Positions 8,409 through 18,968 are shown, numbered from the stretch's first letter. The stretch: DNA of 64,000 nt from Micromonospora thermarum (GCF_012034245.1 NZ_JAATEO010000010.1:1-64000), one strand, 5' to 3'. The notes: generated from the sequence alone by a model not told the origin. A program made the numbers and translations.

Positions 8409-8669
8409 ATGACGGACGAGAACAAGGTGTGGCGCGACGAGGAACGGACTCCCATCCAGGAGCTGGACCGGGCCGTCGCCCGCTCGACGCTGGACGGCCA
8501 GGCCGACGATGTGACCGGCAACGACGCCGGCGAGGAGGCCGCCTTCGGGCACGGGCCGGAGGCGGTCGACCGCGGCGGCCGGTCGGCCGGCCCGGGCCGC
8601 GAGCCGACCGATCCGGACCGCGCGTACCGGCCGTCGACCACCGGCCGGACCGGCCCGGACACCATGTGA
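8409..8669 (+). CDS. small acidic hypothetical protein
   Basis: An 86-residue, highly charged protein without membrane segments. It begins MTDENKVWRDEERTPIQELD and is rich in Gly, Asp, Arg and Pro, so it is likely mostly disordered. I do not recognise a named family with confidence. Its stress-type promoter and position among stress-type genes suggest co-regulation with them. The start at 8409 is set by the promoter spacing. Confidence 0.6.
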   Translation: MTDENKVWRDEERTPIQELDRAVARSTLDGQADDVTGNDAGEEAAFGHGPEAVDRGGRSAGPGREPTDPDRAYRPSTTGRTGPDTM

Positions 8670-8865
8670 CCGGCCGGATCCACCGGGCGAGATGTGACCG
8701 GTGTCGCTGGGCCGGGGGCGCCGCCTCCCGGTCCCGGCCGCCGGGCGGCTGACCTCCTCCGACAGGACAAGAATTACGGTCCGTGCAGTCGCGAATACGG
8801 ACAGCACAGTCAGAATCGGCCGTTCGGCTGACGGCAACCCCCGTGCCGCGCGCAAGACTTTCGGG

Positions 8866-9078
8866 ATGCAACAGGGCAACGGCATCCTCTCGATCCGTCA
8901 GCGTCGCCTGGCCTGGCTCGGCTTCCTGCTCGCCGCCGTCCAGGCTCCGGTCTCCGCCAAGCTGGTCTCCGACAGCTCCTGGCTGTTCAGCCTGTGCGTG
9001 GCGCTGATGGTGGCGACCGTGATCATCGCCGACGACGCGGCCCGCCGTCGTCCCGCCGAGGCCCGCTCCCGCGACTGA
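8866..9078 (+). CDS. small two-helix membrane protein, hypothetical
   Basis: A 70-residue protein with two predicted membrane helices (LAWLGFLLAAVQAPVSA and LFSLCVALMVATVIIA) and a basic C-terminal tail. No family recognised. ATG 8866 gives a compact protein; the same frame is open upstream to 8701 but the added residues are low-complexity. The 196 bp before it (8670-8865) contain no gene I can support and are relatively A-rich near 8770-8820, which could hold the promoter. Confidence 0.5.
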   Translation: MQQGNGILSIRQRRLAWLGFLLAAVQAPVSAKLVSDSSWLFSLCVALMVATVIIADDAARRRPAEARSRD

Positions 9079-9090
9079 CCCTCCCGACCG

Positions 9091-9540
9091 TCAGCCACCC
9101 GCCCCCGGGCGGGCCTCGTGACCCGGTCGGCCCCGCGTCCGGCGCCGCTCCTTCATCTCCGCCTCGTAGAGGTGACGGCGCCCGCCGACCAGCTCCTCGC
9201 GGGCCCGGCGGTCGACGTCACGGAAGAGCGCGTAGTAGCCGTCGTCGAAGTCCTCGACGATCTGGAACGTCCACCGGCCGGCGATGACGTTGCGGCCCAG
9301 CAGCTCGGTGTCGATGCGGTCGGCGATGTCGTCGTGCCCGGCGGCGCGGAACATCTCCACCGCGTCGTCCAGCATCAGGTCGGCGTGCCCGACGAGCTGG
9401 TGCAGCGAGTAGAGGTGCCCGCGTACCCGCTCGACGCACTCCAGGGCCTCGCTGAGCTTGCCGAGCGCGGCAACCGTACCGTCGCTCACCCCGGCGGGCC
9501 GTCGGTGCCGCTCGTCCGGTCCGTCCGTGCCTGCTGCCAT
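9091..9540 (-). CDS. conserved hypothetical helical protein
   Basis: A 149-residue soluble protein, mainly alpha-helical: a central section with LGKLSEALECVERVRGHLYS and HADLMLDDAVEMFRAAGHDD, then a more ordered GRWTFQIVEDFDDGYYALFR block and a basic tail. I recognise it only as a type of small conserved actinobacterial protein; no function can be given. It is convergent with the small membrane protein gene, 12 bp away. Confidence 0.7.
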   Translation of the reverse strand: MAAGTDGPDERHRRPAGVSDGTVAALGKLSEALECVERVRGHLYSLHQLVGHADLMLDDAVEMFRAAGHDDIADRIDTELLGRNVIAGRWTFQIVEDFDDGYYALFRDVDRRAREELVGGRRHLYEAEMKERRRTRGRPGHEARPGAGG

Positions 9541-9700
9541 CCGTGCCTCCGTGTTCTCGGCCTGCCGCTCCGGGCGGTCCTCTTCCGCCCCGGCCGCGCC
9601 GGGTCAATCCGTCGGACGCCGGTCGGCCGACCGGTGGAGGAGCAGAAACCACCGAGTGGACGAGGTCGACCATCGCTCCGGCCGGTTAGCCTCGTTCCCC

Positions 9701-10078
9701 ATGCGCGTGCCGTTCAACCAGGTCACCCCCCGTACCGTCGTCGGCTCCGCCCGGTCGACGCTGGCCGCCCTGTCCGCGACCGTGGGCGCCGCCGGGCTCG
9801 CCGCGGCCGCCGTCCGGCCGGGCCTGCTCGCGCTGGTCGACCAGCACGCCGCGGCGATCCGGGAGAGCCTCGGCGGGGACCGTCGACCGCTGACCGCCGC
9901 CGCCCTGGCCGGCTACGCCGAAGGGGTACGCGCGGCCGCCCAGGAGCACGACTGGCAGCCGCCGGCCGGTCCGGTCGACTGGTCGGCGCCGGACTGGCTG
10001 CTCACGCGCCTGCTCGCGGTCTCCGCGCTGGCCGGCACCCTGGACGCCCCGAAGCCCGCGCCGCTCCCCCCGCTCTGA
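9701..10078 (+). CDS. small Ala-rich protein, possibly DUF6401 family
   Basis: A 125-residue protein with the block ARSTLAALSATVGAAGLAAA followed by AVRPGLLALVDQHAAAIRES, which resembles the DUF6401 family of small actinobacterial proteins; the name is a recollection, not a search result. There is no signal peptide. ATG 9701 lies directly after TTAGCCT (9686-9692), which could be a -10 element of a leaderless promoter. Function unknown. Confidence 0.6.
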   Translation: MRVPFNQVTPRTVVGSARSTLAALSATVGAAGLAAAAVRPGLLALVDQHAAAIRESLGGDRRPLTAAALAGYAEGVRAAAQEHDWQPPAGPVDWSAPDWLLTRLLAVSALAGTLDAPKPAPLPPL

Positions 10079-10159
10079 CCTGGGGCCCGTTCCGCAGGCC
10101 GTGCGCGACGGAGGGCGCCCGCCGTCGCGGACACCCTCCGTCGTACCGTCCCGGCCCGC

Positions 10160-11026
10160 TCAGCGGCGGAACTGCTGGGTCTCGTCGGTCGCGCTGCCCG
10201 ACTGGTACGTGCCCCGCCCGCCGGCCATGCTCGCCGACGACTCCCGGGGCATCACCTCCGTCCGCTCGGCAGCGGCCCGGTCGGCCATCTGCCGCTCGAC
10301 GTCGGTGCGGCCCGCGCCCTGCGCCTGCCGGTGCTGCTGGATGGCGCGTGACTCCTCGGCCATCCGGTTCAGCCAGCCGTCCCAGCGGCTCTGCATCGGC
10401 CTCACCAGACCACCGCCGACGCCGACGATCAGGATGCCGGCCACCGTGGCGAGCACCGCGATCAGCACCGGCGTGGTCACCGTGGTGGCGATGCCGACCT
10501 GGTTCAGCGCGGCGATCACGCCGAGCGCCAGGATGAAGACGGCCGCCAGGTCGGCCAGGATCCGGCCGTACGCCAGCCCGCCAAGGGCGCCGGTGACCAG
10601 GTCACGGACCGCGTTCGCGATGGCCGCGGCCACGACCACGATGACGATCGCCACGAACGCGCGCGGCAGCCACGCCACCACACCGCGGATCAGGTCACTG
10701 ATCGCGTTGGGTCCCCACACGCCGAACGCGAACTGCAGCGTGAACAGCAGCACGGCGTAGTACGCGAGCTTCGCGAGGATGTCGCTGGCGTCGTACTTCG
10801 TCCGTTCCAACGCCTTCTTGATGCCGCCGCGCTCCACCGCCCGGTCGAAGTTCACCCGTTCCAGCACCTTGTCCACGATCTTGAGGACGGCTCGGGCGAT
10901 GAGCCATCCGACCACGAGGATCGCGATGAACGCGATGGCCCTCGGTATGAACAACAGCACCGATCTCCACATGTCGGCCAGGGCGTCGCCGACGTCGGCC
11001 TGCCTGACCGCGAGGGTTTCCGGCAT
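10160..11026 (-). CDS. mechanosensitive ion channel family protein (TM_helix repeat type)
   Basis: A 288-residue membrane protein with five hydrophobic segments: FIPRAIAFIAILVVGWLIA near residue 26, two in the middle (LAYYAVLLFTLQFAF and FVAIVIVVVAAAIANAV), and LADLAAVFILALGVIAALNQ and TPVLIAVLATVAGILIVGVG toward the end. The repeated helix-plus-amphipathic pattern (FDRAVERGGIKKALERTKYD) is that of the small-conductance channel relatives carrying conserved TM_helix repeats. The C-terminal ~70 residues are polar. A strong Shine-Dalgarno (AGGAGGGAC, minus strand) lies just before ATG 11026, fixing the start. Likely role: osmotic release; inferred from family. Confidence 0.85.
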   Translation of the reverse strand: MPETLAVRQADVGDALADMWRSVLLFIPRAIAFIAILVVGWLIARAVLKIVDKVLERVNFDRAVERGGIKKALERTKYDASDILAKLAYYAVLLFTLQFAFGVWGPNAISDLIRGVVAWLPRAFVAIVIVVVAAAIANAVRDLVTGALGGLAYGRILADLAAVFILALGVIAALNQVGIATTVTTPVLIAVLATVAGILIVGVGGGLVRPMQSRWDGWLNRMAEESRAIQQHRQAQGAGRTDVERQMADRAAAERTEVMPRESSASMAGGRGTYQSGSATDETQQFRR

Positions 11027-11061
11027 GATGTCCCTCCTGTCGCATGGACTACGCCGCGCGC

Positions 11062-11086
11062 ATACCCGGTCGCTCCGGAGGCACGC
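11062..11086 (-). promoter_or_regulatory. possible SigB/SigF-type promoter of the mechanosensitive channel gene
   Basis: On the minus strand GCGT (11086-11083), 15-bp spacer, GGGTAT (11067-11062), about 35 bp before the channel start. The -10 is a perfect match; the -35 fits only the looser GNNT pattern. Confidence 0.35.
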
Positions 11087-11215
11087 CGCCCGGGTGCCCC
11101 GCATTTTCCCGACATGCCGGCACACGCCAGCCCTGAGCTGGCCAAACGGGCGTCGAGGATGGTGTCGGCGGCATGATCGGAGCCAGCCGACGAAGGCTGC
11201 CGCTAGGCTTCGGGC

Positions 11216-13345
11216 ATGCCAGGAGCGGTCGGACGGGTGCCCACGCCACCAGCGCCGGTCTCCGGCGGACCGGCGTCCTCGGGTGCGGCGGCCAGCGTGT
11301 ACGCCCACGACTGGGCCGGCACCTCCCTCGGCCCCTGGCCAGGCTGGGACCCGGCCGTCCGCGCGGCCGCCGAGCTGGTGCTCGCCTCGCCCGTCCCGAT
11401 GGCTCTCGCCCTGGACGACGAGTTCCTGCTGCTCTACAACGACGGCTATGCCGAGCTGATCGGCGACAAGCACCCGGAGGCGATCGGCCGCCCGGCCGCG
11501 GAGGTGTTCGCGGAGGTCTGGCAGCTGCCGGGTGTCGGGGAGGCCGTCGAGCGGACCTACCGCACCGGTGAGCCGTCCCTGGGCAAGGAGGTCACCCTGC
11601 CCCTGCGGCGCCGCCGCTCGGGGACCGTGGAGCACGCCGTCTTCACCCGGGGCTACTCGGCGGTCCGGGACAGCGGCGGCCGGATCGTCGGCGTCCTCGT
11701 CGTCGCGGCCGAGACAACCCAGGTCACCCGGCAGCTCCAGAGCCTGAGCGACCTCGCCGCCGCGCTCGCCGGCACGCTCACCCTGGACGACGTGGCACGG
11801 GTCGCCCTGCGCCACGCGCTCGCCTCCTTCGACGCCGACCAGGTGTCCTTCGGGGTCGACGAGGGCGGCGGCGGCTGGCGGATGGTCCGGCGGCTGCGGG
11901 GCGAGCTGATCGACGAGGCCGACGAGCGGCTCCCGCCGCTGTGGCGGCGCTTCCCGCCGGATTCGACGGCGCCGCTGGTCGTCACGGCACGCGTCGGGAA
12001 GTCCCGCTTCGTCGACGACGGTCAGCCGCTGCGGGAGACCGCGGTGGACCGCCACGACCAGAAGATCCAGGCTCTGGCCGCCGTACCGCTGCCCGGTGCC
12101 GTCGTCCGCGGCGGCCTGGCCGTGGGGTACCAGGCCGCACACGCCTGGTCGGGCGCCGAGCGGGCACTGCTGCACGCCTCCGCCGAGCTGGTCGGGCAGG
12201 CCGCCGAGCGGGCCCGCCGGTTCGAGACCCAGCACGGCACGGCCCAGCTCCTGCAACGCAGCATGCTGCCGGCGCACCTGCCGGACCTGCCCCGCCTGCG
12301 CATCGCCGCCCGCTACGACGCCGGTGTCGACGGGAACGCGGCCGGCGGGGACTTCTACGACGCCTTCCTGCTGCCCACCGGCGGGCTGGCCGTCGTCCTC
12401 GGCGACGTGGCGGGGCACGACGTGCAGGCGGCCGCCCGGATGGGGCAGGTCCGGGCGGCGTTGCGGGCGCTGGCCCTGGCCGACCCTCGGCCGGACGCCG
12501 TGCTCGCCGGCCTCGACCGGCTGGTGACCAGCCTGGGCGCCGAGGGCGGCACCCACGAACTGTTCGTCACCGTGGCGCTCGGGGTGATCGACGCCGACCG
12601 GCACCGGCTCACGCTCGCCAGCGCCGGTCACCCCGCGCCGCTGATCCGCCGCTGCGCCGACGGCGGCGAGCCGTACGCCGAGTACGCCGACGTGCCCACC
12701 GGCGCCCCGCTGGGTCTGGGCTGCCGGCCCGCGACCACCACGGTCCGGTTCTCGCCCGGCGACACGCTCCTGCTGTTCAGCGACGGCGTGGTGGAGCGAC
12801 GCCGGCAGGGGCTGGGCACCGGCCTGGACGCGTTGGCCACCGCGGTCGCCGCGGCCGGCAGCGGCGACCCGCGTGCGCTCTGCGCGGTGGCGACCGCCGC
12901 CGTGGCGGGCGCCACCGAGGACGACGTGGCCGTGCTGGCCGTGGAGCACGCCCTGCGGCCCAGCCGGTCGGCGAGCATGGAGGTGCCGGCCGAGCCGACG
13001 GCGCCGAGCCGCGTACGCCACTGGATGACCGCGCAGCTCACCGAGTGGCAGGTGCCGGAGTCCGTCGTCGGCGCGGCGGTGCTGTGCACCAGCGAGCTGA
13101 CCACCAACGCGCTGCTGCACGCCGGCACCGCCGCCCGGGTGGAGATCGACCTCAGCGCGGAGCGGCTGCTCGTGTCGGTCGCCGACACGGGCACCCGGGG
13201 CACCGTCACCAGGGCGCAGACCGACACGTTGAGCAGCCGGGGCCGGGGGCTCGGCCTGATCGAGGAGCTGAGCGACGCGTGGGGCACGGACCCGACGGTC
13301 CGGGGCTCGACGGTGTGGTTCGAGATCCTCGTGTCGAACCGCTGA
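11216..13345 (+). CDS. PP2C-family Ser/Thr phosphatase with PAS, GAF, SpoIIE and HATPase domains
   Basis: A 709-residue signalling protein. Residues ~30-165 form a PAS-like sensor (SPVPMALALDDEFLLLYNDG), ~175-330 a GAF domain, ~350-560 a SpoIIE-type PP2C phosphatase with metal-binding AAGGDFYDAF, LGDVAGHDVQAAARM and LLFSDGVVERR, and ~580-709 an anti-sigma-factor-type HATPase (ELTTNALLHAG, GRGLGLIEELSDAWG). Proteins of this architecture dephosphorylate anti-anti-sigma factors and/or bind them, coupling a signal to a SigB/SigF-type sigma factor. A sigma factor of that class is encoded at 26994-27821, but a direct link is inference. No anti-sigma or anti-anti-sigma gene is adjacent. Confidence 0.9.
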   Translation: MPGAVGRVPTPPAPVSGGPASSGAAASVYAHDWAGTSLGPWPGWDPAVRAAAELVLASPVPMALALDDEFLLLYNDGYAELIGDKHPEAIGRPAAEVFAEVWQLPGVGEAVERTYRTGEPSLGKEVTLPLRRRRSGTVEHAVFTRGYSAVRDSGGRIVGVLVVAAETTQVTRQLQSLSDLAAALAGTLTLDDVARVALRHALASFDADQVSFGVDEGGGGWRMVRRLRGELIDEADERLPPLWRRFPPDSTAPLVVTARVGKSRFVDDGQPLRETAVDRHDQKIQALAAVPLPGAVVRGGLAVGYQAAHAWSGAERALLHASAELVGQAAERARRFETQHGTAQLLQRSMLPAHLPDLPRLRIAARYDAGVDGNAAGGDFYDAFLLPTGGLAVVLGDVAGHDVQAAARMGQVRAALRALALADPRPDAVLAGLDRLVTSLGAEGGTHELFVTVALGVIDADRHRLTLASAGHPAPLIRRCADGGEPYAEYADVPTGAPLGLGCRPATTTVRFSPGDTLLLFSDGVVERRRQGLGTGLDALATAVAAAGSGDPRALCAVATAAVAGATEDDVAVLAVEHALRPSRSASMEVPAEPTAPSRVRHWMTAQLTEWQVPESVVGAAVLCTSELTTNALLHAGTAARVEIDLSAERLLVSVADTGTRGTVTRAQTDTLSSRGRGLGLIEELSDAWGTDPTVRGSTVWFEILVSNR

Positions 13346-13417
13346 CGGGCGGGCCCCTCCCCGGCCGGTCACGGGCGGTGGGCGTCGAGCGGGCCCGCAG
13401 CGGGTAGGAGGACGCCC

Positions 13418-14095
13418 ATGCCGCACGACAACGCCTCGGGTGTCCTCTTCGACGTGGACGGCACCCTGGTCGACACGACGTACCTGCACACCGTGAGCTG
13501 GTGGGAGGCGCTGCGCCAGACCGGCCAGCCGGTGCCGATGGCGACCATCCACCGTGCGATCGGCATGGGTTCGGACAAGCTCCTCGACCACCTGCTCGGG
13601 CCGGAGCGGGACCACGACGCCGACAGTCGACTGCGGGACGCCCACAACACCCTGTACGGCGAGTACTGGGAGCGGCTGGAGCCGCTCCCCCGCGCCGCCG
13701 ACCTGCTGCGGGCCTGCGCCGAACGGGGGCTGCGGGTCGTGCTGGCGACGTCGGCCGCCGAGCACGAGGTGGGGGCGCTGCGCCGGGCCCTGGCCGCGGA
13801 CGACGTCATCGACACCGTCACCTCGTCGGCGGACGCCCAGGAGAGCAAACCCGCCCCGGACATCCTGGTGGCCGCGCTGGACCAGGCCGGCCTCGACGCC
13901 GCCCGGACGGTGTTCGTCGGCGACTCGGTCTGGGACGTGGCCGCGGCCGGCCGGCTCGGCATCCCCTGCGTCGGCCTGACCTGCGGCGGCACCAGCCGGG
14001 GCGAGCTGGCCGGGGCGGGTGCGGTCGCCGTCTACGACGATCCGGCCGCGCTCCTCGACGGGCTCGCCGACTCGCCGCTCGCCGCGCCGCGCTGA
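13418..14095 (+). CDS. HAD superfamily hydrolase
   Basis: A 225-residue haloacid dehalogenase-type phosphatase. Motif I is VLFDVDGTLVDT with nucleophile Asp12 and acid/base Asp14; motif II is VVLATSAAEHE; motif III/IV is the Lys in ESKPAPD and the acidic GDSVWD. The helical cap after motif I makes it a subfamily IA enzyme like phosphoglycolate phosphatase or beta-phosphoglucomutase, but the substrate cannot be told. AGGAGGACG precedes ATG 13418. It may be co-transcribed with the phosphatase gene 72 bp upstream. Confidence 0.88.
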   Translation: MPHDNASGVLFDVDGTLVDTTYLHTVSWWEALRQTGQPVPMATIHRAIGMGSDKLLDHLLGPERDHDADSRLRDAHNTLYGEYWERLEPLPRAADLLRACAERGLRVVLATSAAEHEVGALRRALAADDVIDTVTSSADAQESKPAPDILVAALDQAGLDAARTVFVGDSVWDVAAAGRLGIPCVGLTCGGTSRGELAGAGAVAVYDDPAALLDGLADSPLAAPR

Positions 14096-14191
14096 CCGCC
14101 ACCCGAGCGGGCAGGAATACCGACCCGGCATCGGGGGCACTGTCTGACACCACCTGCCCGTACGCCACGGGCGAGGCGGAGAGGTGGTGTC

Positions 14192-15475
14192 GTGGAGCCG
14201 GTCGACGTCGCGTACGCGCTGGTGGGTCTGGGGGCGCTGCTGGCGGGGATCCTGCCGCGCGTGCTGGAGCGCCGTCCCCTGTCCATGCCGATCGCCTTCC
14301 TGGGCCTCGGCATGCTGATCTTCCTGCTGCCGACCGGCCTGCCGGAGCCCGATCCCCTGGCGCACCGCGACATCGCCACGCACCTCACCGAGATCGGCGT
14401 GATCGTGGCCCTGATGGGCGCCGGGCTGAAGATCGACCGACCGTTGAGCTGGCGGCGCTGGTCGTCGACCTGGCGGCTGCTGGCCATCGCCATGCCGGTG
14501 TGCATCGCGGCCGTGACGCTGCTCGGGTGGTGGTGGGCCGGGCTGGTGCCGGCCGCCGCGCTGCTGCTGGGGGCGGCCCTGGCCCCCACCGACCCGGTGC
14601 TCGCGGCCGACGTGCAGGTCGGCGAACCCACCGACGTCGAGGACTCCGAGGACGAGGTCCGGTTCGCCCTCACCTCGGAGGCGGGGCTGAACGACGGCCT
14701 GGCGTTCCCGTTCGTGTACGCGGCGATCGCGATCGCCACCACCAGCCTCGCCCCGGCGGACTGGCTGGCCCGCTGGGTCACCGTCGACCTGCTCTGGAAG
14801 GTGGCGGCGGGGACGGCCGGCGGCTGGTTCATCGGCTGGCTGCTCGGCAAGCTGTTCTTCCGCGCCCCGAGCACGCTGCGGCTGGCGCGGCACGCCGAGG
14901 GCTTCCTCGCGCTGGCCGCGACGTTCCTGGCGTACGGGCTGGTCGAGCTCGTCGGCGGGTACGGCTTCCTGGCGGTCTTCGTCGCCGCCCGGGCGATCCG
15001 CGCCGCCGAGCGGACGCACGAGTTCCACTCCGTGCTGCACGACTTCGCCGAGCAGGTGGAGCGGCTGCTCACCGTCCTGCTCCTGCTGCTGTTCGGCGGT
15101 GCCGTGGTCGGGGGTCTGCTCGGGCCCCTGACGTGGACCGCGGCGGCGGTCGGCCTGGCGCTGGTGTTCGTGGTCCGGCCCCTGGTCGGCTGGCTGGCGC
15201 TGCGCGGGGCGCCGGGCCGTCCGGCCGAGCACTGGGTGATCGCCCTGTTCGGCATCCGCGGCGTCGGCTCGTTCTTCTACCTCGCGTACGCGACCACGAA
15301 GGCCGACTTCCCGCAGGCCGACCTGCTCTGGGCCACGGTCGGCCTGGTGGTGGTCGTGTCGGTGGTGGTGCACGGCATCGCCGCCACCCCGGTGATGCAG
15401 CTGCTCGACGGCACCGGCGAACGCACCCCCGCCGACGCCGCCACCCAGACGACCCCCGAACCCGCCCGAACCTGA
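14192..15475 (+). CDS. cation:proton antiporter (CPA family)
   Basis: A 427-residue membrane protein with about 12 hydrophobic segments. It contains the conserved GAALAPTDPVLAADVQVG segment at the expected cation site and the family motif LTSEAGLNDGLAFPFVYAA. It most likely exchanges Na+ or K+ for H+. GTG 14192 is chosen because it gives an N-terminal helix at once. It is convergent with the FAD oxidoreductase; an 18-bp perfect inverted repeat sits in the gap. Confidence 0.88.
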   Translation: MEPVDVAYALVGLGALLAGILPRVLERRPLSMPIAFLGLGMLIFLLPTGLPEPDPLAHRDIATHLTEIGVIVALMGAGLKIDRPLSWRRWSSTWRLLAIAMPVCIAAVTLLGWWWAGLVPAAALLLGAALAPTDPVLAADVQVGEPTDVEDSEDEVRFALTSEAGLNDGLAFPFVYAAIAIATTSLAPADWLARWVTVDLLWKVAAGTAGGWFIGWLLGKLFFRAPSTLRLARHAEGFLALAATFLAYGLVELVGGYGFLAVFVAARAIRAAERTHEFHSVLHDFAEQVERLLTVLLLLLFGGAVVGGLLGPLTWTAAAVGLALVFVVRPLVGWLALRGAPGRPAEHWVIALFGIRGVGSFFYLAYATTKADFPQADLLWATVGLVVVVSVVVHGIAATPVMQLLDGTGERTPADAATQTTPEPART

Positions 15476-15491
15476 CCCCGCGCCGCCCCCA

Positions 15492-15576
15492 GCTCCCCGC
15501 GATCTTGCAGTTTTTGCCCGGACAAAAGCGACGATGGCCGCATTACAAGGGCCGGAAGTGCAAGATCGCGGGGAGC
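15492..15576. repeat. convergent-junction inverted repeat A
   Basis: Two perfect 18-nt arms (15492-15509 and 15559-15576) enclose 49 bp that is A/T-richer than its surroundings. The inner ends of the arms read GATCTTGCA/TGCAAGATC. It lies exactly between two convergent genes (stops at 15475 and 15601), so it could act as a bidirectional terminator. Related elements lie at 38150, 52395 and 58122. Confidence 0.8.
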
Positions 15577-15600
15577 CCGGGGGCGGGGGCCGGGGGGGAG

Positions 15601-16557
15601 TCAGGTCAGGCGGGCGGCCAGGGCGCGGCCCAGGTCGTGGCCGGAGCGCCAGGCGGTCTGCACGCGGGGTGGGCCGAAGGCGTCGCCGGCCAGGCCGATC
15701 GCGTCGTCGTCGAGGTGGTACGTCCCCTCCGGCCCGGCCGTCGGCTTGGCGTACGTCCACCGGTGCACGTGCACGTTCTCGGCCGGTTCGGGCAGCGCGA
15801 GCAGGTCCCGCACGGCCTCCTCCACGGCCGGTCCGGCGGCGGTGGGTTGGCGCAGGTGACGGGTGGCGAACTCGGGGGTGGTGTGCGCGACCAGGACCGG
15901 GGCGGCGTCGCCGCGCCGGTCGCCGTCGTCGCAGACCAGCGCCAGCACGGGGTGGTCGTTGACGAAGGCACCCCGGAAGTCTGCCCACCGGCGGTCCGGG
16001 AACCGCAGCACGACGGCGAGCGACGGCGCCCAGGTCTGCGTCTGCACGGCCCGGGTCGCCGCCGTGAGGGCCGGGTCCAGCAGGAGCGCCGCCTGCGGTC
16101 CGGGCATGGCGAGCGCCACCGCCGCGCAGGGCCGGCCGTCGACCACCGGCCCGGGTTCGACACCGAGGACCAGGCGGTCCACGGCCACGGGCAGGTCCCG
16201 GGCGAGGTGCTCGACCAGCGAGCGCAGGCCGCGGGGCGCCGCCCAGCGCATCGGTCCGGGCACCTCGCGCCGGCCCTGCGCGCCGTACGCCAGGAAGGTG
16301 TCGGTCCACTCGCGGACCAGGCCCGCCGCCTGCCACTCCGCCACCAGGGCGGCGAAGGCGGGGTCGCTGGCGGTGAAGTAGGCCGCCCCGAGGTCCGCCG
16401 GACGGCCGTCGAAGCGCTTGCTGGCCATCCGCCCGCCGGCGACCCGCCCGCGTTCCCGGATCTGCGCCGGGATGCCGGCGCGGACCAGCTCTCGGGCGCA
16501 CGCCACCCCGGCGATGCCGGCCCCGACCACGATCACGCCCACCCGGTCCGCACTCAC
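15601..16557 (-). CDS. renalase-like NAD(P)/FAD-dependent oxidoreductase
   Basis: A 318-residue flavoprotein. The Rossmann motif VIVVGAGIAGVACARELVRA starts at about residue 8, followed by the basic ERGRVAGGRMASKR segment. The C-terminus has GLAGDAFGPPRVQTAWRSGH, typical of the renalase/amine-oxidase-like group. Related bacterial enzymes oxidise aberrant dihydronicotinamide isomers; here the substrate is unproven. GTG 16557 gives the standard N-terminus; the frame is open further upstream to 16626. Confidence 0.85.
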   Translation of the reverse strand: MSADRVGVIVVGAGIAGVACARELVRAGIPAQIRERGRVAGGRMASKRFDGRPADLGAAYFTASDPAFAALVAEWQAAGLVREWTDTFLAYGAQGRREVPGPMRWAAPRGLRSLVEHLARDLPVAVDRLVLGVEPGPVVDGRPCAAVALAMPGPQAALLLDPALTAATRAVQTQTWAPSLAVVLRFPDRRWADFRGAFVNDHPVLALVCDDGDRRGDAAPVLVAHTTPEFATRHLRQPTAAGPAVEEAVRDLLALPEPAENVHVHRWTYAKPTAGPEGTYHLDDDAIGLAGDAFGPPRVQTAWRSGHDLGRALAARLT

Positions 16558-16593
16558 CGCGCGATCGTAGTGAACCACCGCCGGAATCCACCC

Positions 16594-16618
16594 GCATGGA
16601 CCCACCGTGGCGGGGTAC
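16594..16618 (+). promoter_or_regulatory. possible SigB/SigF-type promoter of the DUF3072 gene
   Basis: GCAT (16594-16597), 15-bp spacer, GGGTAC (16613-16618), 31 bp before the DUF3072 start. The -10 fits well; the -35 only fits GNNT. Confidence 0.35.
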
Positions 16619-16649
16619 TGGCACATCTGTTCGAAGGAAGGTGGAGATC

Positions 16650-16865
16650 ATGACGGACCGAGGGAACGGCCGGGCGAACCCGGATGCCGCCGTCAAGGAC
16701 CCGGACGAGTGGGTCACCGGCGAGGAGCCGCCGACCGCGGCGCAGGAGTCGTACCTGGCGACGCTGGCCCGCGAGGCGGGCGAGGAGCCGCCGGAGGGCC
16801 TCACCAAGGCGGAGGCCTCGAAGCGGATCGACGAGCTCCAGGCGGAGACCGGCCGGGGCAGGTGA
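16650..16865 (+). CDS. DUF3072 domain-containing protein
   Basis: A 71-residue acidic protein made almost entirely of the DUF3072 domain: AAVKDPDEWVTGEEPPTAAQ, then SYLATLAREAGEEPPEGLTK and ASKRIDELQ. The helix pair with E-G-L-T-K resembles small DNA- or protein-binding helical modules, but no function is known. A good ribosome binding site (GGAAGGTGGAG) precedes ATG 16650. Confidence 0.85.
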   Translation: MTDRGNGRANPDAAVKDPDEWVTGEEPPTAAQESYLATLAREAGEEPPEGLTKAEASKRIDELQAETGRGR

Positions 16866-16911
16866 CGCGGTGGCCGGGCCGGGCCGCGGCGGTCCCGCGG
16901 ACCGGCCCGGC

Positions 16912-17412
16912 TCAGCGGCCCGGGAGGCGGTGCAGCTCGACGTCGGCCAGCCGCCCGGCTTCGACCCGGGCGGTGAGGTAGGTGGCGTACGGCTGGGAGC
17001 GCCGGTCGGTCGGTGAGCCGGGGTTGAGCAGCCGCAGGCCGCCCGGCGCGACGGTGTCCCAGGGGATGTGCGAGTGCCCGAACACCAGCAGGTCGGCGTC
17101 GGGGAACCGGGCCTCGCAGCGCTCCTCACGCCGGGCCCGCTGCCCCGTCTCGTGGACCACCGCCACCCGGAGCCCGTCGAGGTCGGCCCGGGCGATCTCC
17201 GGCAGCCGGGCGCGCAGCGCCGGGCCGTCGTTGTTGCCGTACACCCCGATCAACCGGCGGGCACGGGCCGCCATGGCGTCCAGGAGCACCTCGTCGACCC
17301 AGTCCCCCGCGTGCACCACCACGTCCGCCGCGTCGATGGCGGCCCACAACGGTGCCGGCAGGTCCCGCGCCCGCTTCGGTACGTGGGTGTCGGCGGTGAT
17401 GACCAGGCGCAT
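16912..17412 (-). CDS. YfcE-type metallophosphoesterase
   Basis: A 166-residue calcineurin-like phosphodiesterase. Metal ligands are visible as TADTHVP (residues 6-12), HAGDW, GNND and FGHSHIP, with NPGS near the C-terminus, the full YfcE/MJ0936 signature. Family members hydrolyse phosphodiesters with Mn2+ or other divalent ions; the natural substrate is usually unknown. The start ATG 17412 is the first with the family N-terminus. It is convergent with the DUF3072 gene. Confidence 0.9.
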   Translation of the reverse strand: MRLVITADTHVPKRARDLPAPLWAAIDAADVVVHAGDWVDEVLLDAMAARARRLIGVYGNNDGPALRARLPEIARADLDGLRVAVVHETGQRARREERCEARFPDADLLVFGHSHIPWDTVAPGGLRLLNPGSPTDRRSQPYATYLTARVEAGRLADVELHRLPGR

Positions 17413-17529
17413 GCCGCCATTCTGCGCCGCCGCACCGGCGCCGACGCGGCGCCCGGTCCGGCGCACCGGGGTCGGACACGAGCCCGGCTTTTCTCCGTAG
17501 CCCTTCACACGACGGCAACAAGCCCGTAG

Positions 17530-18963
<1,434 letters not shown>

Positions 18964-18968
18964 ACCCC

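Noticed and set aside
10160..16807. A minus-strand frame open for more than 2,200 codons, and similar long frames elsewhere (for example 3064-5724 plus, 19016-21682 minus, 35277-38210 minus).
   Set aside because: They run antisense or out of frame to clearly recognisable genes and consist of Arg/Pro/Gly/Ala-rich nonsense. Long open frames are expected by chance at this GC content; only the portions with family motifs were kept.
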